Source: Ichthyosporea sp. XGB-2017a
Lineage: Eukaryota > Opisthokonta > Ichthyosporea
NCBI GenBank assembly: GCA_002811675.1
Contig: PDIM01000058.1
Span: 118,746 to 182,745, forward strand
Direction of reading: 5' to 3'
Length of the DNA: 64,000 bases
Shown here piece by piece: positions 10,659 through 20,655 of this stretch (the stretch's first letter is position 1; each line of letters opens with the position of its first letter). The position numbers and the translations under genes are program-made. The notes below the pieces were generated by a model. The model did not search any database. It was not told where the DNA came from and was given only the letters and a program-made list of their open reading frames with translations.

Positions 10659-11719
10659 TAAATTGAAAAAGTTGAATATACGTGTAGAGCTTGGGTCTAT
10701 TGATGAATGTTTAAGCAGCATGTTCATTTGGTGAGATTAACCCATTATGTTGTTCTGTTCCAGATGCACATGAGGGATAGATGCTATTGGAGGCCTAGGA
10801 GCCTAGGAGAGGCTTGACTTTGCTGACCCCAAGTTGATTATAATGTGAAACTTTAGTATTAAAAGGAATGAAGAAAATTTTGCTAGCTGTGTTAATAGAC
10901 CAAGCGGGATAAACTTATCTTTACCATTTACAAGCCGCTTACTACAGTAGTAGCTGTCAGGGAGTACTGGTCTCATGTTCATTTGGGGGGTATATGGAAG
11001 CACCTTCATTGTAATCTGTCTCCAAACCATGAGTAGCACTTGTGGGATCCTCTACATGTCCAATGCGGGCCTCGGGCAGCATATAACTACGTGCAAAAAT
11101 GTTTCCAAATGCAATTTGTGGTGTATATCCTGTGCAGGAATATCACTCTGCCAAAAAAAAAGACGCTCAGTGGGTGAAGTGCACCAAAGACGCAATTCTA
11201 ACCATCACAAAAATACTGCGGCAAGCTATAATGTACTACATAGAGGTGCAGATCAATGATAATCAATTATTGCAGTTATACACATGGTGTGTTGCGGTTT
11301 CGCATAATATAATTACAGCCCCTCCCCAGCTGTACATGTAATTATGTGGGTAGTGGTATTCCATTGTATATTACTGGATACGGCCGTGAATTACTGTAAT
11401 TCATTCAAAGAATTACTGTAGCATATATATAAAGTACCCCGCTGTCTCCCAGCCCGCATGGACAATTCTCTCTTAACCTCAACTCCCCTCTTGTGATCCT
11501 CTCCACTGCACCGCACTTTGGATTCTTCAGTTGCTGTGCATCCCAACTGCTCAAGCTTGACTTTTGCTTTTGCCGAGCTCTAAACACATACCAAAGAGGG
11601 ATTTGTGTTACTATATTCTTCCGCTGTACATTGCCGATATCTTACATCTGCAAATATCACCTAGTTTGTTAACAACCTCTTCCTTCTGCCATAGCTTGGT
11701 GAGGAAATAATCTTACGCG
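10659..11719. other. Intergenic, 3' UTR of unknown gene and promoter of the eIF4E-like gene
   Basis: No protein-like frame was found. A TATA-like element and pyrimidine-rich sequence lie in the right half. The rest shows no recognisable feature. Confidence 0.45.
11423..11432 (+). promoter_or_regulatory. Candidate TATA element of the eIF4E-like gene
   Basis: The run ATATATATAAA lies about 290 bp before the start codon at 11720, followed by pyrimidine-rich sequence. Only the sequence match supports it. Confidence 0.3.
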
Positions 11720-12880
11720 ATGACCTTAGAGTTTATCTTTACTAATCTTGTGGTTGTGCTGGTTACAGCGCTTTGCTACTTAGGCTTTAGATTTTTTTAT
11801 CCGCAAGCTGAAGCTGTAAATGGCGACAGTAGTGGGCCTTCTGTTGATACCTTTCCAAAAGCCTCCCCCAAACGACTGTCTGTACCAAATATAAAGGAGA
11901 TCCCATGTGTTTTATGTGACCAATTGGAAAATGAAGCTACTACTGCAGATTGTGAAGATGAACCAGTTGACGATATTATATGCATAGTATCGAAAAAGGC
12001 TGAACCTGTTAAGAATCACCGCAAAAGAACATCCCTTAGAACAATTTTGGAAAAGGAGCCGGTGGGGCAATTCAACATGCTTGAGCCAAAGGTCTCTAAA
12101 GGGAAAGCCAAGGCTGAAACGAAACAGGAAAGGCGAAAATCAATTACAAACATTGAGATGCCCACACGATGGAGATTTTATAAAGACCCAGGTGGCTCTT
12201 CGGGTCAATCAAGAGATGAGTTTTTAAAATCAATGACTGATTTAGGAAGTTTCAATAGCTCTCAAGCATTTTCGGACCTTTTGAGTATCCATTCGAAAGA
12301 TCTCGTGTCAATAACAAATCATCCTCTAGGTACAAATATTAGGATGTTCCGAGAAAATGTTACTCCTCTCAGGGAAGATCCAGCAAATGCGAATGGAGGC
12401 TGCCTTACAATTTACTTGAAGCACGATAAGCACAAATTAAAAGATGTTTGGTTTGCAGCAATGATAGCGGTGGTATCAAAACAGTTGAATTTCCTCCCAG
12501 GCGCTGTAAATGGCATTACACTTTCCATCAGAAGTCGAGGGAATATCATATCATTCTGGACTTCCTTGGTATGCATGGATGAACAAAAGGTTGACGAGAT
12601 AAAAGCGAAAGTTTGTGATATGTTTGACTTGGACGGCGTTATTGTCAAGTTTCACAAACACATGTTTGACAACGAAGGAAGAAGCGAAACTGTGAGTGCG
12701 TCAATAACTGCGCAAAGTCCCCCGTCGGGTCGCCAGAGAAGACCATCTCTTCCTGCTGTATCGAGCTTTAAGCGGAGGGGATCTGCTCCACGTCGTCGCG
12801 AATCCTGCCCTAATACAGGCTTAATGTTTAATCGTCAACATAATGTTGCTGGTAACAAACCGGAAATTAGAGCTTTCTGA
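11720..12880 (+). CDS. Membrane-anchored divergent eIF4E-like protein
   Basis: A 386-residue intronless frame with an ATG start. Residues 4-27 are one hydrophobic segment (FIFTNLVVVLVTALCYLGF) followed by FRFF, fitting a signal anchor. Residues 30-145 are a polar linker with basic patches. Residues about 148-322 align by eye with the whole eIF4E fold: TRWRFYKD at the first strand, F178-x5-F184, FRENVTPLREDPANANGG, KDVWFAAMIAVVSKQ, and SIRSRGNIISFW ending at W280. Compared with human eIF4E, W102 is R218, E103 is kept as E219, W73 (eIF4G face) is S185, R157 is kept as R271, K162 is I276 and W166 is kept as W280. The W56 position is about F168. Residues 335-386 are a basic Ser/Arg tail. Known eIF4E proteins bind the mRNA 5' cap; here cap stacking is probably impaired. 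A TIR-like or Longin fold seems less likely given the conserved spacing. It lies next to YKT6 on the same strand. Confidence 0.7.
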   Translation: MTLEFIFTNLVVVLVTALCYLGFRFFYPQAEAVNGDSSGPSVDTFPKASPKRLSVPNIKEIPCVLCDQLENEATTADCEDEPVDDIICIVSKKAEPVKNHRKRTSLRTILEKEPVGQFNMLEPKVSKGKAKAETKQERRKSITNIEMPTRWRFYKDPGGSSGQSRDEFLKSMTDLGSFNSSQAFSDLLSIHSKDLVSITNHPLGTNIRMFRENVTPLREDPANANGGCLTIYLKHDKHKLKDVWFAAMIAVVSKQLNFLPGAVNGITLSIRSRGNIISFWTSLVCMDEQKVDEIKAKVCDMFDLDGVIVKFHKHMFDNEGRSETVSASITAQSPPSGRQRRPSLPAVSSFKRRGSAPRRRESCPNTGLMFNRQHNVAGNKPEIRAF

Positions 12881-13611
12881 AAATATGGCTGTTCTTATTT
12901 TGCACAATTCAATTCATTTACTACTTTCACAGCAGCCTTGCACCTGTTTGTCTCCTTTCTTTTTCATGGTTGTGGTGTGTGAGTTTCTTTAATAAATTCA
13001 ATGCATTTTAATTCTTTTTAAATTAGCAGTACATTAGCAATTCTGAAACAATTCTTGGAAGGGTGAATTCCAAAGTAGCATTTGTCGCATACCTTTTTTT
13101 GTCCGTGTTATAGCCTTTGCTAGATTTATTGTAAGGACTCTGTACTGTAATATAATGCAGACGCATGTTCCAACTAAATTAGTCCTTCATTCGAGTCTGT
13201 CTCCCTTGTAGCTTGAACAGTGCAAACCGAGCAAGAATGAAAAGCTTTCGAGGTACTTCTCCATGGTATTTCTTTTATTGCTGTAGCTATGTAGCTACAT
13301 GTCTTATTTGTGAACACGTTGGAGAGACAGACAGTGTCGATGACCAATCAGGAGGGAGGGGGGTGATATATTAGGAAGGGGTGTCCAGTACAGGGCAGGA
13401 ACAGACACATCAGTCATCACACATAGATAATAATTTATAGATAGCCTCTAATTATATATCATAGCCTCCCCCCTGCCCCTCCTCTAGCTTGCCTGCTAAT
13501 TATTATTGTTTAGTACTGGAAGAGTAGTAGCTGTTGGATTTACTGAAATATTTACATATCTAGATTTCCTTGGTCGCACACACACACGCGTATTATTATT
13601 TATTCAGAATC
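12881..13611. other. Intergenic between eIF4E-like and YKT6
   Basis: An AATAAA-like 3' signal lies near 12990. A polypurine G-run (about 13351-13380) and a matching pyrimidine-rich stretch (about 13465-13490) lie upstream of YKT6. No gene or RNA was recognised. Confidence 0.45.
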
Positions 13612-14217
13612 ATGGTGAAGTTGTTTGCTATTTCTATTTTTCACAAGTCAGGGGGTAAAGCCAAACTCCTCTCAGTTGAAGAGGATCTTTCTTCCTTTGG
13701 TTTTTTTCAGCGTTCTTCGGTTGCTGAATTCATCAACTTCTACAGCAAAACACTGGCCGAAAGAACTCAACCAGGTCAAAGGCAAACGGTGGTAGAAAAT
13801 GAGCATCACTGTCATGCTTTTGTCAGTAATGATAATCTTGCAGGTGTGATCATTGCTGATAAGGAATACCCTGTTCGTGTTGCATTTTCATTCTTGAACA
13901 AAGCTATTGATGACTTTCAAACGAAGTACCCCAGAAACATTTTCACGAATCCATCAGTTAAACCCAAGGATGTTCCATTTCCGGAGCTGAAAACAATGTT
14001 TCAAACGTATCAGGATCCAGCCAAAGCAGATGGGCTCTGCCGTGTTCAAAATGAACTGGATGAGACTAAGATTGTTCTCCATAAAACAATTGAAGGTGTT
14101 TTGGACAGAGGAGAAAAGATTGAAAATCTTGTTGATAAAAGTGAAGATTTGAGCAGGCAGTCAAAAATGTTTTACAAGCAGGCGAAGAAAACAAATTCGT
14201 GCTGTGCGCAGTGGTAA
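13612..14217 (+). CDS. YKT6: R-SNARE YKT6
   Basis: 201 residues. The ATG at 13612 (MVKLFAISIFHKSGG) is chosen because it matches the usual YKT6 N-terminus; an upstream in-frame codon adds only unrelated residues. Residues 1-130 form the longin domain. The SNARE motif runs from about 138 to 195, with the zero-layer arginine in the LDRGEKIENLVDKSEDL segment, followed by QSKMFYKQAKKTNSCC. YKT6 acts in ER-Golgi, endosomal and vacuolar or autophagosomal fusion, and reaches membranes by lipid attached to the paired C-terminal cysteines. Here the protein ends CCAQW instead of the common CCAIM type. The last residue is unusual for a CAAX box, although both cysteines remain. The assignment is firm. 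Confidence 0.95.
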   Translation: MVKLFAISIFHKSGGKAKLLSVEEDLSSFGFFQRSSVAEFINFYSKTLAERTQPGQRQTVVENEHHCHAFVSNDNLAGVIIADKEYPVRVAFSFLNKAIDDFQTKYPRNIFTNPSVKPKDVPFPELKTMFQTYQDPAKADGLCRVQNELDETKIVLHKTIEGVLDRGEKIENLVDKSEDLSRQSKMFYKQAKKTNSCCAQW

Positions 14218-14938
14218 TGATGGGAGCAAGGGAAGAGGGATTGGCATAAAGGGGAGGGGATGGGGTGGGGATGTTCGCATCACGCATGTCAGTTTTGTAG
14301 GGACTTTGAGTTTCTACTGGGAAGCAGTATATTTATGCGGTGAAAAAACGCCAACCAGTCACACATTTCAGCTTTAATTATTTATTTAGACAAGGAGCGT
14401 TACTAACGCTCCTTGTTTTAGAGGCTTGTTGCCTTGGCTCTGTCACCTGGTCTTGTCCTCGGTTATAATCGCAGTGTACAAACAACATGGGAGGGGGGAA
14501 CTTGTACTTGTTTCCCGCTCTCTGTTGGCTACTTACATGTTAACCGTGCACAGGGCTTGTATACGGGGAGGGGGAGACAAAACAACATAATAAACACAGG
14601 AGAAAAAAAAGAACACATCCTTGGTCTTTGGAAAATGTAAACTAGCTGAGACTTGAGAGTAGCCGCTACGTCTACTTAGTGTAATTTGAAGTACCCTAAC
14701 CCTGAGTGACTGTGTAACGCTGTGAGTGACTATGAAGTGTGCCTTCCCCCTGTGTCGAATACCAAACAAAAAAAATATCGTGCCGGGATTTCAGTGTTTT
14801 GATTTTTATTGAGAAATTTGCACATTGAAAAGGGATCAAAGGAACTGCTGGAACTGTGATTGATACACAAAGGAAGGAAAAGCTGTAAGCTGTGGAGATA
14901 GGCTTTGAAGGAAGGAGGACCCCTTGTTTCTACTTGGG
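14218..14938. other. Intergenic between YKT6 and USP48
   Basis: This contains a 27-base palindrome (listed separately) in the likely 3' UTR of YKT6, G-rich patches, and no coding frame of note. The right end is the 5' leader of USP48. Confidence 0.45.
14390..14416. repeat. Perfect 13-bp inverted repeat around one base
   Basis: The arm ACAAGGAGCGTTA is followed by C and then TAACGCTCCTTGT, its exact reverse complement. As RNA it would form a strong hairpin with a tiny loop. It sits about 175 bp after the YKT6 stop. The 12-mer CAAGGAGCGTTA recurs at 60156-60167. Confidence 0.9.
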
Positions 14939-17900
14939 ATGACAAATAGAACCGGTGTTGTACGATCCGCAGAAACTGTAGGCGGAGAGACAGGTAGAAT
15001 GAAGGGAGTTAGTGAAGAAATGAGTGGCAAGGCAGGGCGTGGGGAAAAGATTCACGTGGGCGAATCTTTTATGGGACTAGATAATTGTCAGAGCAGGTTA
15101 ATTGATATTTTGCATACTGAAAATCAACGATTCGTGGATGCACTGAAAGAGTTCTCGTGGTTCTCTGTTTTGTTTGAATACTCTCTTCTTCCAGCAGGTG
15201 TTTCAGGTTATAACACGACATCAAACAGGAAAGTGAAAAATAGGAATATGTTTGAATTAATGCAAAAAAAGTTCAATGGGACTACAGGAAAGAAACTGTT
15301 CAATTTATTGTATGAAGGAGATGTGGAATTGTTTTTTAAAAAAATGTGCAAGTGCGATTGCAATACAATTTATTTGGAAGAAGAATGGAGTGAAAATGAA
15401 AAAGGTAAACAGGTGCTGGAGAAAAAGCTGCGAAACAAGAAAAATTGCAAGGAGAATGTTACGTGTCTTCATAGACTGGGGGAACACAAAGTTGCAGCTA
15501 TTGCTGAATGTGTGCGAATGGGAATTGCTGATGAAAATGAAGAAGAGGAAAAAAAATACGGTACTGGCCTTCCAAACGAACAGGTTAATGATGCGAAAGC
15601 AGAAATGGAATTATTTTGGACTAAGGCAAAAACATCGTTTGTAGAAAGGCTGAGAGAAGATCCTTCAGACGATATCCGTGACAAAAATAAGCAAGCGTTG
15701 TGTGGTCTCAAAAACTTCGGGACGACTTGCTATGTTAATACACTGTTGCAAGTGTGGTTTCATATTGAAGAGCTCCGTAATGCTATATATAAGTGGGGAA
15801 ATGCTCTGAAGAAGAGCGGCATACGGGAAGAATCGTCTGTGCGGAAGGAAGTTGAAAAGATATTTTGCTTCCTACAGTTATCCAAAAGGTGGTTTTTTGC
15901 TCCTGAGGAGTTGATTGACTTGTTGTCATTAAGCAAAGGTGAGCAGCAAGATGCCCAGGAATTCAGCAAACTTTTAATGCAGTTGTTGATTCAAGAGGCT
16001 AAAAAGCACGATTCTATAGGGTGTAAAGCTGGTAACTCTTTAGTAAGTGAATCATTGGAGGAATTGTGTTTTGGGAAGCTTTGCTATAGTACAATTTGTA
16101 GCCAGTGCAAGAGCGTATCAAAGAGATTTGCCGATTTCGGTGAGCTAGAGCTTGCCTTAGTTTCGAACGCTACAAAGGCATCTGTAACGGAATCGAACGA
16201 AAAGAAAAATGGAAATGGGAAAAAGAGAAAAAAGCGAGTGACCAAGGTGGATCTCATGAACTGTATTAAGGAGTTTTTATGTGAAGAGAAAATGGATGGA
16301 AACAACCAGTATATGTGTGAAGTATGCAAAAACAAGCAAGATGCTATAAGGAAAATTGAACTGCAAAAACTCCCTCCAGTCCTAAATCTTCAACTTATGA
16401 GGTTTGTGTATGAATGTAAAGATGGCGAGTTTAAGAAAGTAAAAGACAAGACCCTTGTTCAATTCCCCGAAATTCTTGATCTTAGCGACTTGGTAGAAGG
16501 AGCCAACAAAGAAACGAAACAAGAAAATGAAGATTGTCACTTTAGTTTGAAAGCTATTATGATGCACAATGGACCCAGTGCTTATTCGGGGCATTATACT
16601 GCTATTGTAAAAGACGGAAGTGAGAAAGGAGTGTGGTATAAATGCGACGACGAATCTATAAAACCAATGCAGAGTCTTAATGTTGCTGACGCTGAAGATT
16701 CTGGGAGTGATGGTGAATTGCAAGAGGAAGTCGCAACCAAGAAAAAAAAGGTTTCGTCAGACTCGTCTTCTTCTTTACGGTCACATGTATCAAAAAATGC
16801 TTACACTCTTGTTTATGTTAAAAAGGAGAGGAACAAGAAGATGGATGAGAATGTAAAACCAGATGCGTCTCTTAGTCAACTTGTAATGAGCGATAATCTG
16901 AAGCTTCAAGAAGCTTCTACACAGTACAAAGAGTCTCTTGTGTGTGAACTCGAAGGGTTTAAGTGTGAATGTGTGGAGAAGTTTAAACTATTTCAGAATA
17001 TGATTATCACAGGTGGCACTGGGAGAGAAACAAAGTCAGACTCATTCATTTGTGAGTTTTTGCCAACGGCTTGGATACGAAAATGGTTGACCAGCTCTTC
17101 AACACCTGATAGTGTTGATACTTCATGTGTAATGTGCCCGCATAATATGCTGAACCCACAGAAACTGCAGTCTTGCAAAATGGTTCATAGCTGCTTAAAC
17201 GAAGACTACGGGCATGTGAAATACAATGGGGGACCTAAGCTGGTTGTTGATTTTGGTAGAGCTTCAACCATGTTGCAAGGTATACAGTCGGGGGCTCCCA
17301 TTTTTGATAGTATAGATGCTGGTAAAATTGTTTCCTTATTGCGTCAAAATGGCCCTGATGGTGTGAATGGAGCTTTATGTTTACAATGCACATTTAATGA
17401 ATTTTGCTATCCTTTCATCAAAAAGGCTGTTGAGGATTTGCAAAAAGAGCTGTCAAAGACTGTGGCGACTGAATACAAGAATGACGTGAAAGACAAAAAT
17501 ATGGTTTTTGTCAGTGCTAGAAACATTGAAGTATTTTTGGACTACAAGGTGAGATCGGATGCTTTGGCAAACATGTGTTGGAAGAGTCTGGGATGCTCTC
17601 AAGATTTTTTGTTATCAACAGCTATTTCGTTGCCTACTGCTCTTAAGCTGTTTGATATTTTTGAAGGGAAAATTTATGGTGATCTTTTATGTGAGCACGG
17701 AGGAATTAAAGCTGATTCAGTGGAGAAAACCCTAGTTCCAAAAGATGTTGGACAGCTTCTGTCTCTTTTTATGTCGCCATCAGGTACTGAGATGAAGGCT
17801 GTAGTGTATTGTGGTGTGGAAGAACCGGTATGTTCAGAGTGCTTGGCTCGCTGTGCTACTGAAAAAAGTAACGAAGAGCGCCTTAAGGAAGACGCCCGTC

Positions 17901-18808
17901 TAATGGAAGCGAAGCTTGGAAAGGTAGTTTGTTCTGCTTTAAGTAAAAGCACGCAGACTAAGCGCTGGTCACAGTGGGTGGAGTGCACATCTGCTCAAAC
18001 ATTTTTTGTTATAGACAAGGTTTTTGCAATGAAAGCAAGGTCATATTTTAAAAACCCAATGAGTAAGGCTGCACCGTGCTCCAAAGATCTTAACAGCTCG
18101 GCCTTGTGTTCAAAACACAATCTATTCCAGGAAGATTTTATATCCTTATGTGGTCTAAAAAAAGACGAAACAGAAAAAGATGAAACGTATAACCCTGAAT
18201 CAGATTACTCCCTTTTGGTGTCTGATGAGTGGAAATTGCTTGATGAATATTTTCAGAGTCCGCCGCCTCTCACTCTTGTGGGACGAGGTAAAAATAGGGG
18301 GGGGGTACCTAAGGGAAACTTGACAAGGCCAGAGTTATGTGGACCATGTTGCGAAGCTAAAAGCCATTTGCGATTGGAAAATGAGAAGGCTTTTACTGAA
18401 GGGATATTGACTGTTGTAAGAATTGATGGGGCTACATTAAGCTCGGAAGCTATTGCAAACCAAGCAAGTGACTCTCTCAGTGGGAAAAAACGCAGACGGC
18501 GGCCGCAGGGAACAGAAAAGCGGCTGAATATAGCATCAACAGACTGCCTAAGCCGATTGAGGCTTTCGATTTTGGATATTTTTGAAATCTTGCCTTCTGA
18601 ACAAAATCTATATTTTGAAGGCAATTTGTTAACAAGAGCCAGCGACGACAAGTCCTTGGCAGAACTGAATTTCAAAAAACATTCCACTTTATTTTTGCAT
18701 GCGCCTGACACTAAAAATAATCTTGATGAAGCCCTGAAGACATCAGCAGAAAATGAAGGCAACAAAAGGGAGGGGGGATTCTCAGGGACGAATCTTCTGT
18801 CTTCATGA
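14939..18808 (+). CDS. USP48: Ubiquitin-specific protease USP48
   Basis: 1289 residues, no intron. The first true ATG is at 14939 (MTNRTG); the codon upstream in frame is TTG. The USP catalytic core has the Cys box GLKNFGTTCYVNTLLQVW (catalytic Cys264), the GEQQDAQEFSKLL motif, a zinc-ribbon C-x2-C pair (CSQCK, CEVCK) and the His box AYSGHYTAIV (His552) followed by WYKCDDESI. The order and the LQVW signature match USP48/UBP26 rather than other USPs. The middle region has Cys- and Trp-containing segments in the place of the DUSP domains. A ubiquitin-like domain ends the protein (about 1210-1265; LRLSILDIFEILPSEQNLYFEGNLL). USP48 removes ubiquitin from chromatin and signalling proteins, and its plant relative UBP26 acts on histone H2B. 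An acidic Lys-rich insertion lies within the core. Confidence 0.9.
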   Translation: MTNRTGVVRSAETVGGETGRMKGVSEEMSGKAGRGEKIHVGESFMGLDNCQSRLIDILHTENQRFVDALKEFSWFSVLFEYSLLPAGVSGYNTTSNRKVKNRNMFELMQKKFNGTTGKKLFNLLYEGDVELFFKKMCKCDCNTIYLEEEWSENEKGKQVLEKKLRNKKNCKENVTCLHRLGEHKVAAIAECVRMGIADENEEEEKKYGTGLPNEQVNDAKAEMELFWTKAKTSFVERLREDPSDDIRDKNKQALCGLKNFGTTCYVNTLLQVWFHIEELRNAIYKWGNALKKSGIREESSVRKEVEKIFCFLQLSKRWFFAPEELIDLLSLSKGEQQDAQEFSKLLMQLLIQEAKKHDSIGCKAGNSLVSESLEELCFGKLCYSTICSQCKSVSKRFADFGELELALVSNATKASVTESNEKKNGNGKKRKKRVTKVDLMNCIKEFLCEEKMDGNNQYMCEVCKNKQDAIRKIELQKLPPVLNLQLMRFVYECKDGEFKKVKDKTLVQFPEILDLSDLVEGANKETKQENEDCHFSLKAIMMHNGPSAYSGHYTAIVKDGSEKGVWYKCDDESIKPMQSLNVADAEDSGSDGELQEEVATKKKKVSSDSSSSLRSHVSKNAYTLVYVKKERNKKMDENVKPDASLSQLVMSDNLKLQEASTQYKESLVCELEGFKCECVEKFKLFQNMIITGGTGRETKSDSFICEFLPTAWIRKWLTSSSTPDSVDTSCVMCPHNMLNPQKLQSCKMVHSCLNEDYGHVKYNGGPKLVVDFGRASTMLQGIQSGAPIFDSIDAGKIVSLLRQNGPDGVNGALCLQCTFNEFCYPFIKKAVEDLQKELSKTVATEYKNDVKDKNMVFVSARNIEVFLDYKVRSDALANMCWKSLGCSQDFLLSTAISLPTALKLFDIFEGKIYGDLLCEHGGIKADSVEKTLVPKDVGQLLSLFMSPSGTEMKAVVYCGVEEPVCSECLARCATEKSNEERLKEDARLMEAKLGKVVCSALSKSTQTKRWSQWVECTSAQTFFVIDKVFAMKARSYFKNPMSKAAPCSKDLNSSALCSKHNLFQEDFISLCGLKKDETEKDETYNPESDYSLLVSDEWKLLDEYFQSPPPLTLVGRGKNRGGVPKGNLTRPELCGPCCEAKSHLRLENEKAFTEGILTVVRIDGATLSSEAIANQASDSLSGKKRRRRPQGTEKRLNIASTDCLSRLRLSILDIFEILPSEQNLYFEGNLLTRASDDKSLAELNFKKHSTLFLHAPDTKNNLDEALKTSAENEGNKREGGFSGTNLLSS

Positions 18809-18946
18809 AAAACGCAGACAGTAGAAATGGAAAATAATAATAATAAAATGTCCTTGGGGGGGCTTTGAACAACTGCACAGTGCACCCACCGGGGATGGAA
18901 TCTCTATTTACACCTGCATCATCACCCAATCTGCATGCTATTGCCA

Positions 18947-19770
18947 CTACTCTGTCCACTTTTTTGCTTCCATTCCTTCGGGTGGCTGCGGCACCACTTC
19001 TTTGTTACCGACTTCACTCCAGTTTGTGCTTAAAACAGTTCCCCCTGATTCCGTGAAAGACTTGTTCATAGCCTTTTTGGTTTCCTCACTCGCGTTCTTA
19101 TAAATCTGTATAAAAGAAGGTAAAACAACAGCTTTTAGTACCCCTTTCAACACAAATGACAAAAACAACTGATTAAAAGCAAAGGGGTCCTACTTACATC
19201 TTGAAAAAGTTTGTTCAGAGCTTCCTCTCCCTCGGGCTTCTCATTCTTTTCTTCTTCGGCAACCTCCGCAGCAAGTTTATCCCACTCATTGTAATGCTTT
19301 GCCAAAGAATTCGAGGGCTTCCCATCCGACTTTGTCCCGGCGGTATTCGCGTTGTCACCCTGCTTATCCTCTACCTTTAGCAATGTTGTCCATTTGCAAC
19401 CCTCCTTTTTCTGCAACTTAATTTCAACTTTCGAGCCCAAAACTTTAAAGGAGCTTTCCTTTGGCTACACAAAGAAAAGAATAAAGATTAAGAAAGTCAA
19501 TCAAAACGAGAATGAAAAAAGAACATTTGAAGTTTATAAACACCAAATCTGCACATTCGGCAAGGAACTTACCAGAATATCCTTCTCCAACTCAAAATCC
19601 ATTGTATAAGTTGTATTGTTTGCGTCCAGAAGTTTCGCATAAAATGAGACTGAAGTATCGCTATAATCTACCTCGACATTTTCCTTTGCAAGTTTTTTAA
19701 TAAGGACGTCTATCACTACAGTAGATTCCGTCTGATACCAGTCATATTTGCACTTACTCATATTGACCAT
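18947..19770 (-). CDS. SUGT1: SGT1/SUGT1 co-chaperone (CS + SGS domains)
   Basis: Three exons on the minus strand: 19770-19573, 19464-19198 and 19105-18947. Donors are GTAAGT at 19572 and 19197; acceptors end at 19465 and 19106. Joining keeps frame and gives about 207 residues. The CS domain begins [17 protein letters not shown] and continues across intron 1 ([22 protein letters not shown]). The SGS domain has [38 protein letters not shown] and [17 protein letters not shown]1 bridges HSP90 and SKP1 in kinetochore assembly and innate immunity. No TPR domain was found upstream, and the start codon is chosen just before the CS domain. The exon order and splice sites are clear. Whether a far upstream exon encodes TPRs is open. 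Confidence 0.88.
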
Positions 19771-20282
19771 ATTTCCAATAATCCTGATCACTCGGCAAAC
19801 AGTGTCTATAAATCTCTTCTTTCTTGTAAAGTGACTACTAAATAACTCTCTCCAGCCTTCAGCTGCTGCATAGTTTCCCCTATACGTGTATCTATCTATC
19901 TTACAGGAGGGGAAGGAGGGGTGGAGGGAAGGGATATCTATCTCTCCCTGTACCATAACCCTCCTGGCTCCTTCCCAGTTAGCTCCACTGTCTCGTACTG
20001 AACCCTCCTTCTGTTTGTGTTTCTGCTGTGTCTTCTTGTGTCGTATTGTGGCAGATTTATGTATTATTTTGTTTTTCTGATTTTGCTACTTTTGAAGGGG
20101 ATTTATCCTCAGATTTTTATTATTTTATTTTATTTTAGTGTGCATATATACAAGGCCACCACCCCTCTCCATCCTCAGGCAGCCATACAGCACATGAATG
20201 CATATTTTGTGGTACTTTTGTTTTGGTGCAAACTAGCAAGTGGCAGCTAACTATTCGGAAATAGAAAATGAGTTTTATTTCT
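19771..20282. other. Intergenic, probable SGT1 promoter
   Basis: Pyrimidine-rich and low-complexity sequence lies between the SGT1 start and the interrupted reading frame next to the retroelement. No gene was recognised. Confidence 0.4.
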
Positions 20283-20503
20283 TTATTTCCTATATCTGCT
20301 TGTGAACCTTTGATGTTTTGGCACATGCCTCATTGGATCATGGGGACTAGGCATTGAGCTGGGTGTGTTTTCCGTAACTATCTGGATGCTTATGTTGTTC
20401 CCGTTCGACCAACCCATGTCCAACAGACGTCCTTTTAAATCCCTGTTGTAAACCTGGTCACCTTTGCAGCTTGCTTCATACGCACGAATTACTGTAGCTC
20501 GCC
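20283..20503 (-). pseudogene. 3' part of an open frame split by the retroelement
   Basis: This minus-strand frame ends in TAA at 20283-20285. When the element and one copy of its 4-base target duplication are removed, it joins in frame to 25426-25363, giving 94 codons plus stop after an ATAG that could be a splice acceptor. The product is not recognised. In the present state the frame continues into the LTR, where an ATG at 20583-20585 would start a chimeric 100-residue peptide. It may be an old host exon or a chance frame. Confidence 0.4.
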
Positions 20504-20608
20504 TGTCAAATGTTTGTAAAAGTCCAAAGTAAATCAAATGATTTTTAAGTTGAATTTTTATATTGTTTTTTTGATCATCTATCATCTCTATATTTCTAGC
20601 TTCTCACA
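20504..20608 (-). repeat. 3' LTR of the Ty3/Gypsy element
   Basis: 105 bp. On the plus strand it starts TGTCAAATGTTTGTAAAAGT and ends CTAGCTTCTCACA. It matches 25261-25358, with an extra 9-bp ATC-rich duplication and small changes. Confidence 0.93.
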
Positions 20609-20623
20609 TCCCTCCCCCTCCCC
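20609..20623 (-). promoter_or_regulatory. Polypurine tract of the Ty3/Gypsy element
   Basis: On the minus strand GGGGAGGGGGAGGGA abuts the 3' LTR, the position where plus-strand DNA synthesis is primed. Confidence 0.85.
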
Positions 20624-20655
20624 ATAAAAGGCTTGGTTTGTTCGAAATTAGAATA

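Noticed and set aside
10975..11341. Overlapping Cys-containing frames after the unknown gene
   Set aside because: Composition is random-like, frames are short and there is no support from motifs.
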